From NCBI GenBank assembly GCA_029263195.1, contig JAJCXX010000105.1:1-57268 (forward strand): 57,268 nt of DNA, written 5' to 3'. Source of the DNA: Acidimicrobiales bacterium (GTDB lineage Bacteria > Actinomycetota > Acidimicrobiia > Acidimicrobiales > Aldehydirespiratoraceae). Positions 1 through 7,327 of this stretch are shown piece after piece (position 1 is the stretch's first letter; every line of letters starts with the position of its first letter). The notes under the pieces were generated by a model. That model did no database searches, was not told where the DNA came from, and saw only the letters and a program-made list of their open reading frames with translations. The position numbers and the translations under genes were made by a program.

Positions 1-935
1 CTCGTGACGAATCGGTCGAAGGCCGTTGCGAGTGCCGTCGCCACCGCCGCTTGAGCCGCCGGTGTCGACATCAATTCAGCTTCGGGGCGATTCGACACAT
101 AGACAATCTCGGCGAGGGCGCTGGTCACCGGGCCGGGTCGCCTGAGCACGCCGTAGTAGTCCTCGCCGTCCTTGTTGGGCCGAGGCATGGCACCAGCGTC
201 GTTGAGGGCCACCCACGAAATGTCGTAGTCGGCCAGGACCGCGACCGTTTCCTCGTAGAGCAACCCGGACAAACGGCGCGACTCGGGATGATCGATCTGG
301 TGGTACATCTCGGTTCCCGGGGTGGAGCTGCCGGCTCGGGTGCCGGCATTGAGGTGGATCGAGATGAAGGCCTTGGGCGCCAGAGCCTGTGCTATCTCCC
401 CTCGTGTGACGATGGGAAGTCTCACGTCGGAGCCACGGGTGAGCAGCACCGAGTATCCGGCGAACTCGAGAGCATCGGCGGTGCGCTGAGCGATCTGAAG
501 ATTGAGTTCGGCCTCGATGATCCCGTTGGGACTCGTGGCGCCGGGTTCGGTCGGTCCACCGTGTCCGGGGTCGAGAACCACGTCCACCGACTCGATGTAG
601 CGACCCTCGGAGATGTCGGCCTCACGGGCGCAAGGCGTCCAGACCCGCCATCCATCGGGAACGGCACCCAGCACCGGAAGCACCCACCCCTCTTCGGTTG
701 TCACGACTCCGTGGGTCTGCCCGTTGAGGGGGACACCGGTCTCGTCCAATTCCAGCGGGAGTGGCGGACCCAGAGGTGATGTTGTGGATGTGGTCGTGTT
801 GGTGGTCGTGGTCGTGGAGGTAGTCGTATCGCCGGCCACACCGGCTGAGTCCGGCCCCGAGGTGGTCGGCGCCGGTTCGGCACTCCCATCGGACGAACCC
901 GAACACGCGGCGGCCAACAACGCCACCGCAAGCAC
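1..935 (-). CDS. N-acetylmuramoyl-L-alanine amidase lipoprotein (Amidase_3), 3' end cut by window edge
   Basis: This is a zinc-dependent amidase that would cut the amide bond between muramic acid and the peptide stem of peptidoglycan. It reads open from the left window edge. The N-terminus has a short hydrophobic stretch ending in a lipobox (LLAAAC), followed by a Ser/Thr-rich linker (TTTSTTTTTNTTTSTTSP), so it is probably a lipoprotein held outside the membrane. The catalytic domain shows LDPGHGG (first His ligand), EAELN (Glu ligand), ISIHLNAG (second His ligand) and LAEIVYVSN (catalytic Glu). The C-terminus lies beyond the window. The start is uncertain: no ATG is in frame, and GTG at 935 gives a very short signal peptide without a clear ribosome binding site. 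The reading frame continues upstream into the end of sucD, so coupled initiation a few codons earlier is possible. Family call is firm; start is weak. Confidence 0.85.
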   Translation of the reverse strand, partial: MLAVALLAAACSGSSDGSAEPAPTTSGPDSAGVAGDTTTSTTTTTNTTTSTTSPLGPPLPLELDETGVPLNGQTHGVVTTEEGWVLPVLGAVPDGWRVWTPCAREADISEGRYIESVDVVLDPGHGGPTEPGATSPNGIIEAELNLQIAQRTADALEFAGYSVLLTRGSDVRLPIVTRGEIAQALAPKAFISIHLNAGTRAGSSTPGTEMYHQIDHPESRRLSGLLYEETVAVLADYDISWVALNDAGAMPRPNKDGEDYYGVLRRPGPVTSALAEIVYVSNRPEAELMSTPAAQAAVATALATAFDRFVT

Positions 936-952
936 GACGGTACGAAGTGAGA

Positions 953-1837
953 TCAGAGACCAGCCACGATCTCGGCCATCAGCTCGCCGGCCTCGGTCGG
1001 GTTGTTTCCGACCTTCACCCCAGCGTCGGCGAGAGCCGCCATCTTGGCCGCCGCGGTGCCCTTGCCGCCCGAGACGATGGCACCCGCATGGCCCATCTTC
1101 TTTCCGGGAGGCGCCGTGACACCGGCGATGTAGCTCGAGATCGGCTTGCTCATGTTGTTCTTGATGAACTCCGCCGCTTCCTCTTCGGCTGATCCACCGA
1201 TCTCACCGATCATCATCACGGCCTTGGTCTCGGGATCGGCTTCGAACGCCGACAAGCAATCGATGAATGAAGTTCCCGGCACCGGGTCGCCACCGATACC
1301 GACGCACGTGGTTACTCCTATGCCCTTCTGCTTGAGCTCGTAGAGCGCCTGGTAGGTGAGGGTTCCTGATCGGCTGACGATGCCCACCGGACCACCGGCC
1401 TTGGCGATGTGGCCGGCGGTGATGCCGATGTTGCACTTGCCGGGGCTGATGATGCCGGGGCAGTTGGGGCCGAGAAGCTGCACGTCGGGGTGGTTGCGCT
1501 TCAACTGGTTGAAGAACCAAGCCTCATCGTGGGCCGGAACGCCCTCGGTGATGGCCACGATCAATTCGATACCGGCCTCGGCTGCTTCCATCACCGCGCC
1601 CTTCACCCCGGGGGCCGGGATGAAGATGCAGCTGGCCGTGGCGCCGGTGGCCTCGACCGCCTCGGCGACCGTCGCGAAGATCGGCACGCCGTTGACCTCG
1701 ATACCGGCTCTCTTGGGGTTGGTTCCGGCCACGACCTGCGTGCCGTACTCGGCGTTGAGGCGACCGTAGTAACTGCCCTGGGAGCCGGTCAGGCCCTGAT
1801 ATACGACCTTGGTGTTCTCGTCGACGAAGATGCTCAC
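953..1837 (-). CDS. sucD: Succinyl-CoA synthetase alpha subunit
   Basis: SucD binds CoA, carries the phosphohistidine intermediate, and works with SucC to convert succinyl-CoA plus NDP and phosphate to succinate, CoA and NTP in the TCA cycle. The protein starts VSIFVDENTKVVYQGLTGSQG, holds the CoA-binding region with the PAPGVKGA segment, the LLGPNCPGII segment, and ends in the conserved HAGAIVSGGKGTAAAKMAAL region, which carries the phosphorylated His. I chose the GTG at 1837 (294 residues, the normal family length) because AGGA lies about 8 bases upstream; a longer reading frame runs back into sucC, but the extra residues do not look like SucD. It follows sucC by about 60 bases, an operon arrangement, and ends at the start of the amidase gene. 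Confidence 0.95.
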   Translation of the reverse strand: MSIFVDENTKVVYQGLTGSQGSYYGRLNAEYGTQVVAGTNPKRAGIEVNGVPIFATVAEAVEATGATASCIFIPAPGVKGAVMEAAEAGIELIVAITEGVPAHDEAWFFNQLKRNHPDVQLLGPNCPGIISPGKCNIGITAGHIAKAGGPVGIVSRSGTLTYQALYELKQKGIGVTTCVGIGGDPVPGTSFIDCLSAFEADPETKAVMMIGEIGGSAEEEAAEFIKNNMSKPISSYIAGVTAPPGKKMGHAGAIVSGGKGTAAAKMAALADAGVKVGNNPTEAGELMAEIVAGL

Positions 1838-1875
1838 TTTGGTTCCTGATTCCTGGTTCTTGGTATCTCGGCGGT

Positions 1876-1906
1876 CTCGGCTACTTCGGCTGACTCGGCT
1901 ACTTCG
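1876..1906 (-). repeat. 13-nt direct repeat, period 18, across the sucC stop codon
   Basis: CTCGGCTACTTCG on the plus strand occurs perfectly at 1876-1888 and 1894-1906. The second copy covers the sucC stop codon and the first lies in the sucC-sucD gap. A weaker GCCGA-type echo continues on the sucD side. This may be simple local duplication; no function is evident. Confidence 0.5.
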
Positions 1907-3038
1907 CCAACTCGACGGCACGACGGGCGGCGCTGAGCATGGTGTCTTCCAACACGAGATCGTCTCCGAGCTCGGGCTCGAGCAGACGACGGCCGTCTTC
2001 GGCGTTGGTTCCGTCGAGTCGGATCACTATCGGTGAGTCGATCTTGACCCGCTTCATCGACTCGATGATTCCTTCGGCAACCACATCGCCTCGGGTGATC
2101 CCACCGAAGATGTTGATGAAAATCGACTTGACCGACGGATCGTTGTTGATCACCTGAAGCGCAGCCGACATCAAATCGGCGTTGGCTCCGCCACCGATAT
2201 CGAGGAAGTTGGCGGCTCGGCCCCCGACCTGATTGACCACATCGACCGTGCTCATGGCGAGACCGGCGCCGTTGGCGATCACGCCGACGGTGCCGTCGAG
2301 GCCGACGTACTGCAGACCGTGGGCGTGAGCAGCAGCCTCGCGCTCGTCGCGCACCTGGGTCTCGTCGTACTGCTGGTAGTCGGGATGGCGATACTCACTG
2401 TTGGCGTCGAGCGTCACCTTGGCATCGAGCACATGGACCTTGCCGGCCGACGTGAGAATCAGTGGGTTGATCTCGACCATGTCGGCGTCGCCTTCGGTGT
2501 AGGCGATGTAGAGCTTCAGGAGAATGTCGATCGTGCCCTCAATCGCGGCCTCGGGAAGCTCGGCCTCCAGGACCCACTGTCGGCAGGCGGCCTCGGTGAG
2601 ACCGTCGACCGGATCGACCCAGATCTTGGCGATGGCGTCGGGATTCTCGACGGCGACGGTCTCGATCTCGATGCCGCCCTCTTTGGAGAGCATTCCGAGG
2701 TGTGTCTTCGCCGACCGATCGAGAGTGAAACTTGCGTAGTACTCCTCGGCGATGTCGGAGGCCTCTTCGATCCACAGGCGCTTCACGATATGACCCTTGA
2801 TGTCGAGCCCGAGAATATTTCCGGCATGTTCGCGCACCGCGTCGATGTCGGCCGCGAACTTCACACCGCCGGCCTTGCCTCGCCCACCGGCGTGGACCTG
2901 GGCCTTCACCATCACCGGGGTTCCGAGCCGTCCGGCCGCCGCTACTGCCTCATCAACAGAGAAGACCGCTTCGCCGGCAGACACCGGCATTCCGTATTGG
3001 GCGAAGAACTCCTTGCCCTGATGTTCGAACAAATCCAC
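1899..3038 (-). CDS. sucC: Succinyl-CoA synthetase beta subunit
   Basis: SucC is the nucleotide- and succinate-binding subunit that pairs with SucD. The 379-residue protein begins MDLFEHQGKEFFAQYGMPV, the usual ATP-grasp start, with the VKAQVHAGGRGKAGGVK nucleotide-binding segment near residue 45, the metal-binding EINPL segment in the middle (VEINPLILT), and the C-terminal NIFGGITRGDVVAEGI power-helix region. Length is normal for the family. The ATG at 3038 is the natural start. It is first in a sucC-sucD operon and is divergent from the membrane-protein gene at 3165; the 126-base gap between them must hold both promoters. That gap contains a 7-bp inverted repeat, GTGTCTG (3076-3082) and CAGACAC (3103-3109). 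Confidence 0.97.
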   Translation of the reverse strand: MDLFEHQGKEFFAQYGMPVSAGEAVFSVDEAVAAAGRLGTPVMVKAQVHAGGRGKAGGVKFAADIDAVREHAGNILGLDIKGHIVKRLWIEEASDIAEEYYASFTLDRSAKTHLGMLSKEGGIEIETVAVENPDAIAKIWVDPVDGLTEAACRQWVLEAELPEAAIEGTIDILLKLYIAYTEGDADMVEINPLILTSAGKVHVLDAKVTLDANSEYRHPDYQQYDETQVRDEREAAAHAHGLQYVGLDGTVGVIANGAGLAMSTVDVVNQVGGRAANFLDIGGGANADLMSAALQVINNDPSVKSIFINIFGGITRGDVVAEGIIESMKRVKIDSPIVIRLDGTNAEDGRRLLEPELGDDLVLEDTMLSAARRAVELAK

Positions 3039-3164
3039 CGGTATGGCCTCCGGGCTCGATTTCGCTGGGAATATCGTGTCTGAGGGCCGAAACGCCGGCC
3101 GGCAGACACAGCGGCGATACTAGGCACCTTCAACCCCCAAGACCCACATTCGAGGGAGATCAGA

Positions 3165-3668
3165 ATGCCTGTCGCCCGAGGGCCACAGATAAGTGCCAAG
3201 AACGCCATCATCGTCGGTATCGCCGGTGTGGTCACCGCGCTGCTCTTGGGTGCCGGTGTGATCTGGTTGGCGACTTCGGGAGGCAATGTCACGGTCCAGA
3301 TCGGTGACACCGATTTCGACGCCGGATCATCACAACGGATGTCCGAAGAGATAGCCGACAACGGGCCTCTGCTTTTCTCCGATGTCGGCGGCGGCCGCCG
3401 CGACATCATCCTTCAGCATCTGGGCGACGACGCTTCTTCTGGCTGGTTCGCGTTCGAGGCTCGGCCCACCGATCAGCCTCGTGGCTGTTTCTACCAGTGG
3501 GACCCGGCCACCCAGACCTTCGATCTCACCGGCGCCGACTCGTCGATAGTCTGCTCCGACATCACCGTCGACGCCACCGGCGAGGGGGCCGGCCAGTTCC
3601 CGGTCACCATCGACGACGGCGGCTCGGTCAGGGTCGACATCAACTTCACTACCGAGGATGGCCAATGA
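3165..3668 (+). CDS. Small membrane-anchored protein of unknown function
   Basis: I do not recognise this 167-residue protein. It has a short cytoplasmic N-terminus, one transmembrane segment at about residues 13-37 (alanine, leucine and valine rich), and an extracytoplasmic domain of about 130 residues. That domain has two cysteines (in RGCFYQW and IVCSDITVD) that could form a disulfide, and is rich in acidic residues. It shows no catalytic motif I can name. AGGGAGA lies just upstream of the ATG as a ribosome binding site. Its stop codon overlaps the start of the AlaX-like gene (ATGA), so the two are translationally coupled and probably one operon, although a link between a membrane protein and tRNA editing is not obvious. 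Confidence 0.75.
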   Translation: MPVARGPQISAKNAIIVGIAGVVTALLLGAGVIWLATSGGNVTVQIGDTDFDAGSSQRMSEEIADNGPLLFSDVGGGRRDIILQHLGDDASSGWFAFEARPTDQPRGCFYQWDPATQTFDLTGADSSIVCSDITVDATGEGAGQFPVTIDDGGSVRVDINFTTEDGQ

Positions 3669-4387
3669 GCGAGACCGATCGCATCTACCTCCGCGACGCC
3701 CGGGTTCGTCGATTCTTGGCCACGGTCCTCGACGTGGACCCTGAGCAGCGGGTCGTGCTCGACGCCACCGCCTTCTACCCCACTGGCGGTGGCCAGCCTC
3801 ACGACATCGGCACGATGAAGTGGGAAGACAACTCGGTCGAGGTGACCGACGTCGGAGGCAAGGGGGCCCTCGTGTGGCACTCCCTTTCCGGTCCGACTCC
3901 GGCGGTAGGAACGGTCGTCGAGTGTGAAATCGACTGGGACCGACGCCACCGGCTGATGCGTACCCACACTGCGCTGCACATCCTCTGCGGAGTGATCTGG
4001 AACGAATGGGGACGGCCGGTCACCGGTGGCAACATGGAGCCGTTGTCGGCACGTATGGACTTCGAGTTCGATCCTCTGCCCGAGGGTTTCGCATCGAGGG
4101 TCGCCGACCTCGTCAATGCCGAGATAGCGGCCGATCGGCCGATCGAGGTTTCGTTCCTGCCTCGACACACCGCTCTCCTCGATGACGACCTGATTCGAAC
4201 CAAGGTCAACCTCATACCCGACTCCGTCACCGAGATTCGAGTGGTCGACATCGTCGGGCTCGACAAGCAGGCCGACGGCGGCACCCATGTCGCCTCCACC
4301 GGTGAGGTCGGAGTGTTCGAGGTGATCAAGACGGAATCGAAGGGCAAGGGCAACAAACGCCTGCGTGTTCGACTTCTCGACTCCTGA
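3665..4387 (+). CDS. Alanyl-tRNA editing protein (AlaX-like)
   Basis: This matches the stand-alone editing domain of alanyl-tRNA synthetase, which hydrolyses Ser-tRNA(Ala) or Gly-tRNA(Ala). The N-terminal beta domain has the AFYPTGGGQP signature (about residues 36-45). The zinc-type HxxxH motif is HTALH (residues 101-105). The second ligand pair, normally CxxxH, reads DGGTH (204-208): the His remains but the Cys is Asp. Length is 240 residues, AlaX medium type. The ATG at 3665 overlaps the upstream stop codon; a longer reading frame upstream would run inside the previous gene and is rejected. The gene ends about 10 bases from the convergent pcrA. The Cys-to-Asp change could mean altered metal binding; editing activity is inferred from family only. 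Confidence 0.85.
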   Translation: MSETDRIYLRDARVRRFLATVLDVDPEQRVVLDATAFYPTGGGQPHDIGTMKWEDNSVEVTDVGGKGALVWHSLSGPTPAVGTVVECEIDWDRRHRLMRTHTALHILCGVIWNEWGRPVTGGNMEPLSARMDFEFDPLPEGFASRVADLVNAEIAADRPIEVSFLPRHTALLDDDLIRTKVNLIPDSVTEIRVVDIVGLDKQADGGTHVASTGEVGVFEVIKTESKGKGNKRLRVRLLDS

Positions 4388-4397
4388 CCCGTCCGGC

Positions 4398-6626
4398 TCA
4401 GATCTTCTCGAGGGGCGCCCACGAAAGCAACAGGTGCTTCTCGCCGACCTGAGCGAAGTTGACTCGCGCCTCGGCGTTCTCGCCGGTGCCGGTGATGTCG
4501 ATCACCACACCCTCGCCCCATTGTGAATGACGCACGTCGTCGCCGATCCTCAAGCCGAGATTCTGCGCGCCGGATGGCGCCGGCCGATCGGCGCTGCGAA
4601 CCGCGGCTTCCACGATTCGGTCTCTCGAGGAGCCGGCCCGACGTCGATCGGACCCCCACGAAGAGGTGCTCTCACGCGAGCGGAGTCGACTCGACCCCCC
4701 GACCTCCTGGATGAGTTCCGAGGGGATCTCGTCGATGAACCGGCTCGGAGGGTTGTACTGGGTGATTCCGTGGAGCATGCGACTCCAGGCACTGGTGAGC
4801 ACCAGACGCTTCTCGGCTCGGGTGATTCCGACGTAGGCGAGCCTGCGTTCCTCCTCCAATTCGTCGGGCTCACCGAGTGATCTCACGTGAGGGAAGACCC
4901 CATCCTCCATTCCCACGATGAAAACCACCGGGAACTCGAGGCCCTTGGCAGCGTGAAGGGTCATGAGTGTGACGGAGGACGCGGTCTCATCGAGATCGTC
5001 GGTGTCGCTGAGCAACGCCACGTGCTCGAGGAATTCATCGACACCCCCGGCTTCTCTCGCCATACCCACCAACTCGGAGAGATTCTCCAGGCGACCCTCG
5101 GCCTCGATACTTCGTTCGGCCTGCAACTCATCGAGATAGCCGGAACGCTGGAGAACCTCCTCGAGTAGGTCGGCCGCAGGGAGGTCGAGGGCAGCGACCT
5201 CGTCGATCATGGACACGAACTCGTCGATTCCCTTGGGGGCCCTGCCCGTCACCCCTGCCTCCTCGTGACGCCGTAGCGCACTGTGGAACTGCAGACCATT
5301 GGCCAACGCGAACGAATCGATCCTGGCAACCGATGAGTCGCCGACGCCCCGCTTGGGCACATTGAGCACGCGTTTCAGACTGACCTCGTCGGAGGGGTTG
5401 ACCACGGCCCGCATGAAGGCCACGGCGTTCCTGATCTCGCGACGATCATAGAAACGGGTTCCGCCCACGACCTTGTAGGGGATACCGACTCTGATCAGGT
5501 ACTCCTCAAGCACCCGCGATTGAGTGTTGGTGCGGTAGAAGACCGCCATCTCAGCCCATCGCATCTGGTGGTCGTCGTGGAGTCTCGCCATCTCGCTCGC
5601 GACATACCGAGACTCGTCGGACTCATCGTCGGCGTGGTAGCGCACGATCGTCTCGCCGGCCCCCTCATCGGTCCAGAGATCCTTGGGGTTGCGGCCGTAG
5701 TTCTTCGAGATCACTGCGTTGGCCGCGTCGAGGATGTTTTGGGTGCTGCGATAGTTCTGTTCCAGCAGCACGACGGTGACATCGGGAAATGCGGTTTCGA
5801 AGTCGAGGATGTTGCGTATGTCGGCGCCCCGGAATCGGTAGACCGACTGGTCGCTGTCGCCCACCACCGTGACCTGTCGATGTTGCTCTGCGAGCATCAA
5901 GACCAGTTCGTTCTGAACCGCATTGGTGTCCTGGTATTCGTCGACCAGCACATGGGCGAATCGGTCCCGCCAACGCATTGCCACGTCGGGGTTGGAACGC
6001 AGCAGCTCGACCGTCTTCATCAGCAGATCGTCGAAGTCCATGGCCCCGGCCGCGAGAAGGCGGCGCTGATACTCGGTGTAGACATCCGAGATCCGACGCT
6101 CGAAGATCTGCGAAACCGAGTCGGCGTAGGCGACCGGGCCGATGTTGTCGTTCTTGGCGGTGGAGATTGCTCCGTGTATCGACCGGGCTGGGAACCGTTT
6201 CGAGTCGAGGCCCAGATCGCGAATCACATATCCGACGAGCCTCACAGCGTCGGCCTGATCGTAAATCGAGAACCCCGAGGGGTAACCCAGCAGTTGGGCG
6301 TCGCGGCGGAGCATTCTCACGCACGCCGAATGGAACGTGGACACCCACATTTTCTCGGCGACGGGCCCGACCAGAGCCGCCACCCGCGACTTCATTTCGT
6401 TGGCGGCCTTGTTGGTGAATGTGATCGCGAGGATCTCGAACGGTGACACGCCACGCTCTGAGATCAGGTGGGCGACGCGATGTGTGAGCACACGGGTCTT
6501 GCCCGACCCGGCCCCCGCGATGACCAGCAACGGGCCGTCCGAATGGACCACGGCGTCGTGCTGCGACTGATTGAGACCGCTGAGAAGAGAAGATTCAGGC
6601 ACTCGGGTCACCCTATCGAGGCCCAA
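4398..6626 (-). CDS. pcrA: ATP-dependent DNA helicase, UvrD/PcrA type
   Basis: Superfamily 1A 3'-5' helicase acting in repair and removal of proteins or R-loops from DNA. The 742-residue protein shows the Q-motif region (LNQSQHDAV), Walker A GAGSGKT (residues 38-44), Walker B/DExx as DEYQDTN, motif III VVGDSDQSVYRFRGAD, motif IV around EQNYRST, motif V TLHAAKGLEF and motif VI YVGITRAEKRL. The C-terminus (GDDVRHSQWGEGVVIDI onward) is the Tudor-like domain typical of PcrA that contacts RNA polymerase. Length is normal for the family. The predicted N-terminus before LNQSQ is about 17 residues, so the start at 6626 is plausible but not proven. It lies downstream of the phosphate regulator gene in the same direction with an 11-base gap. 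Confidence 0.95.
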   Translation of the reverse strand: MGLDRVTRVPESSLLSGLNQSQHDAVVHSDGPLLVIAGAGSGKTRVLTHRVAHLISERGVSPFEILAITFTNKAANEMKSRVAALVGPVAEKMWVSTFHSACVRMLRRDAQLLGYPSGFSIYDQADAVRLVGYVIRDLGLDSKRFPARSIHGAISTAKNDNIGPVAYADSVSQIFERRISDVYTEYQRRLLAAGAMDFDDLLMKTVELLRSNPDVAMRWRDRFAHVLVDEYQDTNAVQNELVLMLAEQHRQVTVVGDSDQSVYRFRGADIRNILDFETAFPDVTVVLLEQNYRSTQNILDAANAVISKNYGRNPKDLWTDEGAGETIVRYHADDESDESRYVASEMARLHDDHQMRWAEMAVFYRTNTQSRVLEEYLIRVGIPYKVVGGTRFYDRREIRNAVAFMRAVVNPSDEVSLKRVLNVPKRGVGDSSVARIDSFALANGLQFHSALRRHEEAGVTGRAPKGIDEFVSMIDEVAALDLPAADLLEEVLQRSGYLDELQAERSIEAEGRLENLSELVGMAREAGGVDEFLEHVALLSDTDDLDETASSVTLMTLHAAKGLEFPVVFIVGMEDGVFPHVRSLGEPDELEEERRLAYVGITRAEKRLVLTSAWSRMLHGITQYNPPSRFIDEIPSELIQEVGGSSRLRSRESTSSWGSDRRRAGSSRDRIVEAAVRSADRPAPSGAQNLGLRIGDDVRHSQWGEGVVIDITGTGENAEARVNFAQVGEKHLLLSWAPLEKI

Positions 6627-6637
6627 TGACGGCCAAC

Positions 6638-7327
6638 TCAGCCCCGTCCGAGCAGCTTGTAGCCCACGCCTCGTACGGTGACGATGTTCTGGGGCCGCCC
6701 GTCGTCGGGGTCGACCTTCGCCCGAAGACGCTTGATGTGGACGTCGAGAGTCTTGGTGTCGCCCACATAGTCGCTGCCCCAGACCTGTTCGATCAGCTCG
6801 GCCCGGCTCACCACGGTGTCGAGGCGTTCCATCAACACGGCGAGTAGTTCGAACTCCTTCGGCGGAAGGCGCACCTGCTGTCCCTCGACCGTGACCTCGT
6901 GACGCTCACGGTCGAGCACGAGCGTTCCGACCTCCAACCTCCCGCTGGTTCGCCTCGTCCTAGAGGACCGCCGCATCACCGTCCGCATGCGGGCGACCAA
7001 CTCCCTCACCCGGTATGGCTTGGCGATGTAGTCGTCCGCCCCGATCTCGAGTGCGACCACCGCGTCGATCTCTTCGTTTCGGGCCGAGACCATGATCACT
7101 GGGGTGTCATGGGCAGATCGGATCTGTCGACAAACGTCGATGCCCGACATTCGCGGCAGCATCACGTCGAGCAGCACGATGTCGGGCTCAGCCTCAGCGA
7201 ACCGTTCGAGCGCTGCCTCCCCGTCGGCCGCCAAATCAACCACAAAACCCTCCCGGGTCAGCATCTGGCGCAGGCTCTCCCGAAAGGCCTCTTCGTCGTC
7301 GACGACAAGCACACGGACACCGGTCAC
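6638..7327 (-). CDS. OmpR/PhoP-family response regulator (RegX3-like)
   Basis: A 229-residue two-component regulator with receiver and winged-helix DNA-binding domains. The receiver has the acidic pair DD (10-11), phospho-acceptor Asp54 in VLLDVMLP, Thr/Ser switch near residue 81, and Lys103 in AKPY. The effector domain (about 130-227) has the usual RLPPKEFELLAVLMERLD and TVRGVGYKLLGRG signatures. Its start overlaps the stop of the PhoU-kinase gene by 4 bases (ATGA), so it is the cognate partner. In Streptomyces and mycobacteria the PhoR-PhoP or SenX3-RegX3 pairs control phosphate starvation genes; the neighbouring Na/Pi transporter, PhoU and pstB support the same role here. A PHO-box-like element upstream of the operon suggests autoregulation. 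Confidence 0.93.
   Translation of the reverse strand: MTGVRVLVVDDEEAFRESLRQMLTREGFVVDLAADGEAALERFAEAEPDIVLLDVMLPRMSGIDVCRQIRSAHDTPVIMVSARNEEIDAVVALEIGADDYIAKPYRVRELVARMRTVMRRSSRTRRTSGRLEVGTLVLDRERHEVTVEGQQVRLPPKEFELLAVLMERLDTVVSRAELIEQVWGSDYVGDTKTLDVHIKRLRAKVDPDDGRPQNIVTVRGVGYKLLGRG

Noticed and set aside
51..779. A 242-codon plus-strand frame at the left edge.
   Set aside because: The minus strand gives a complete amidase with zinc ligands; the plus frame has none.
1..935. Amidase as a broken pseudogene, because no complete minus-strand frame closes inside the window.
   Set aside because: The frame is uninterrupted up to the edge; it is cut by the window, not by a stop.
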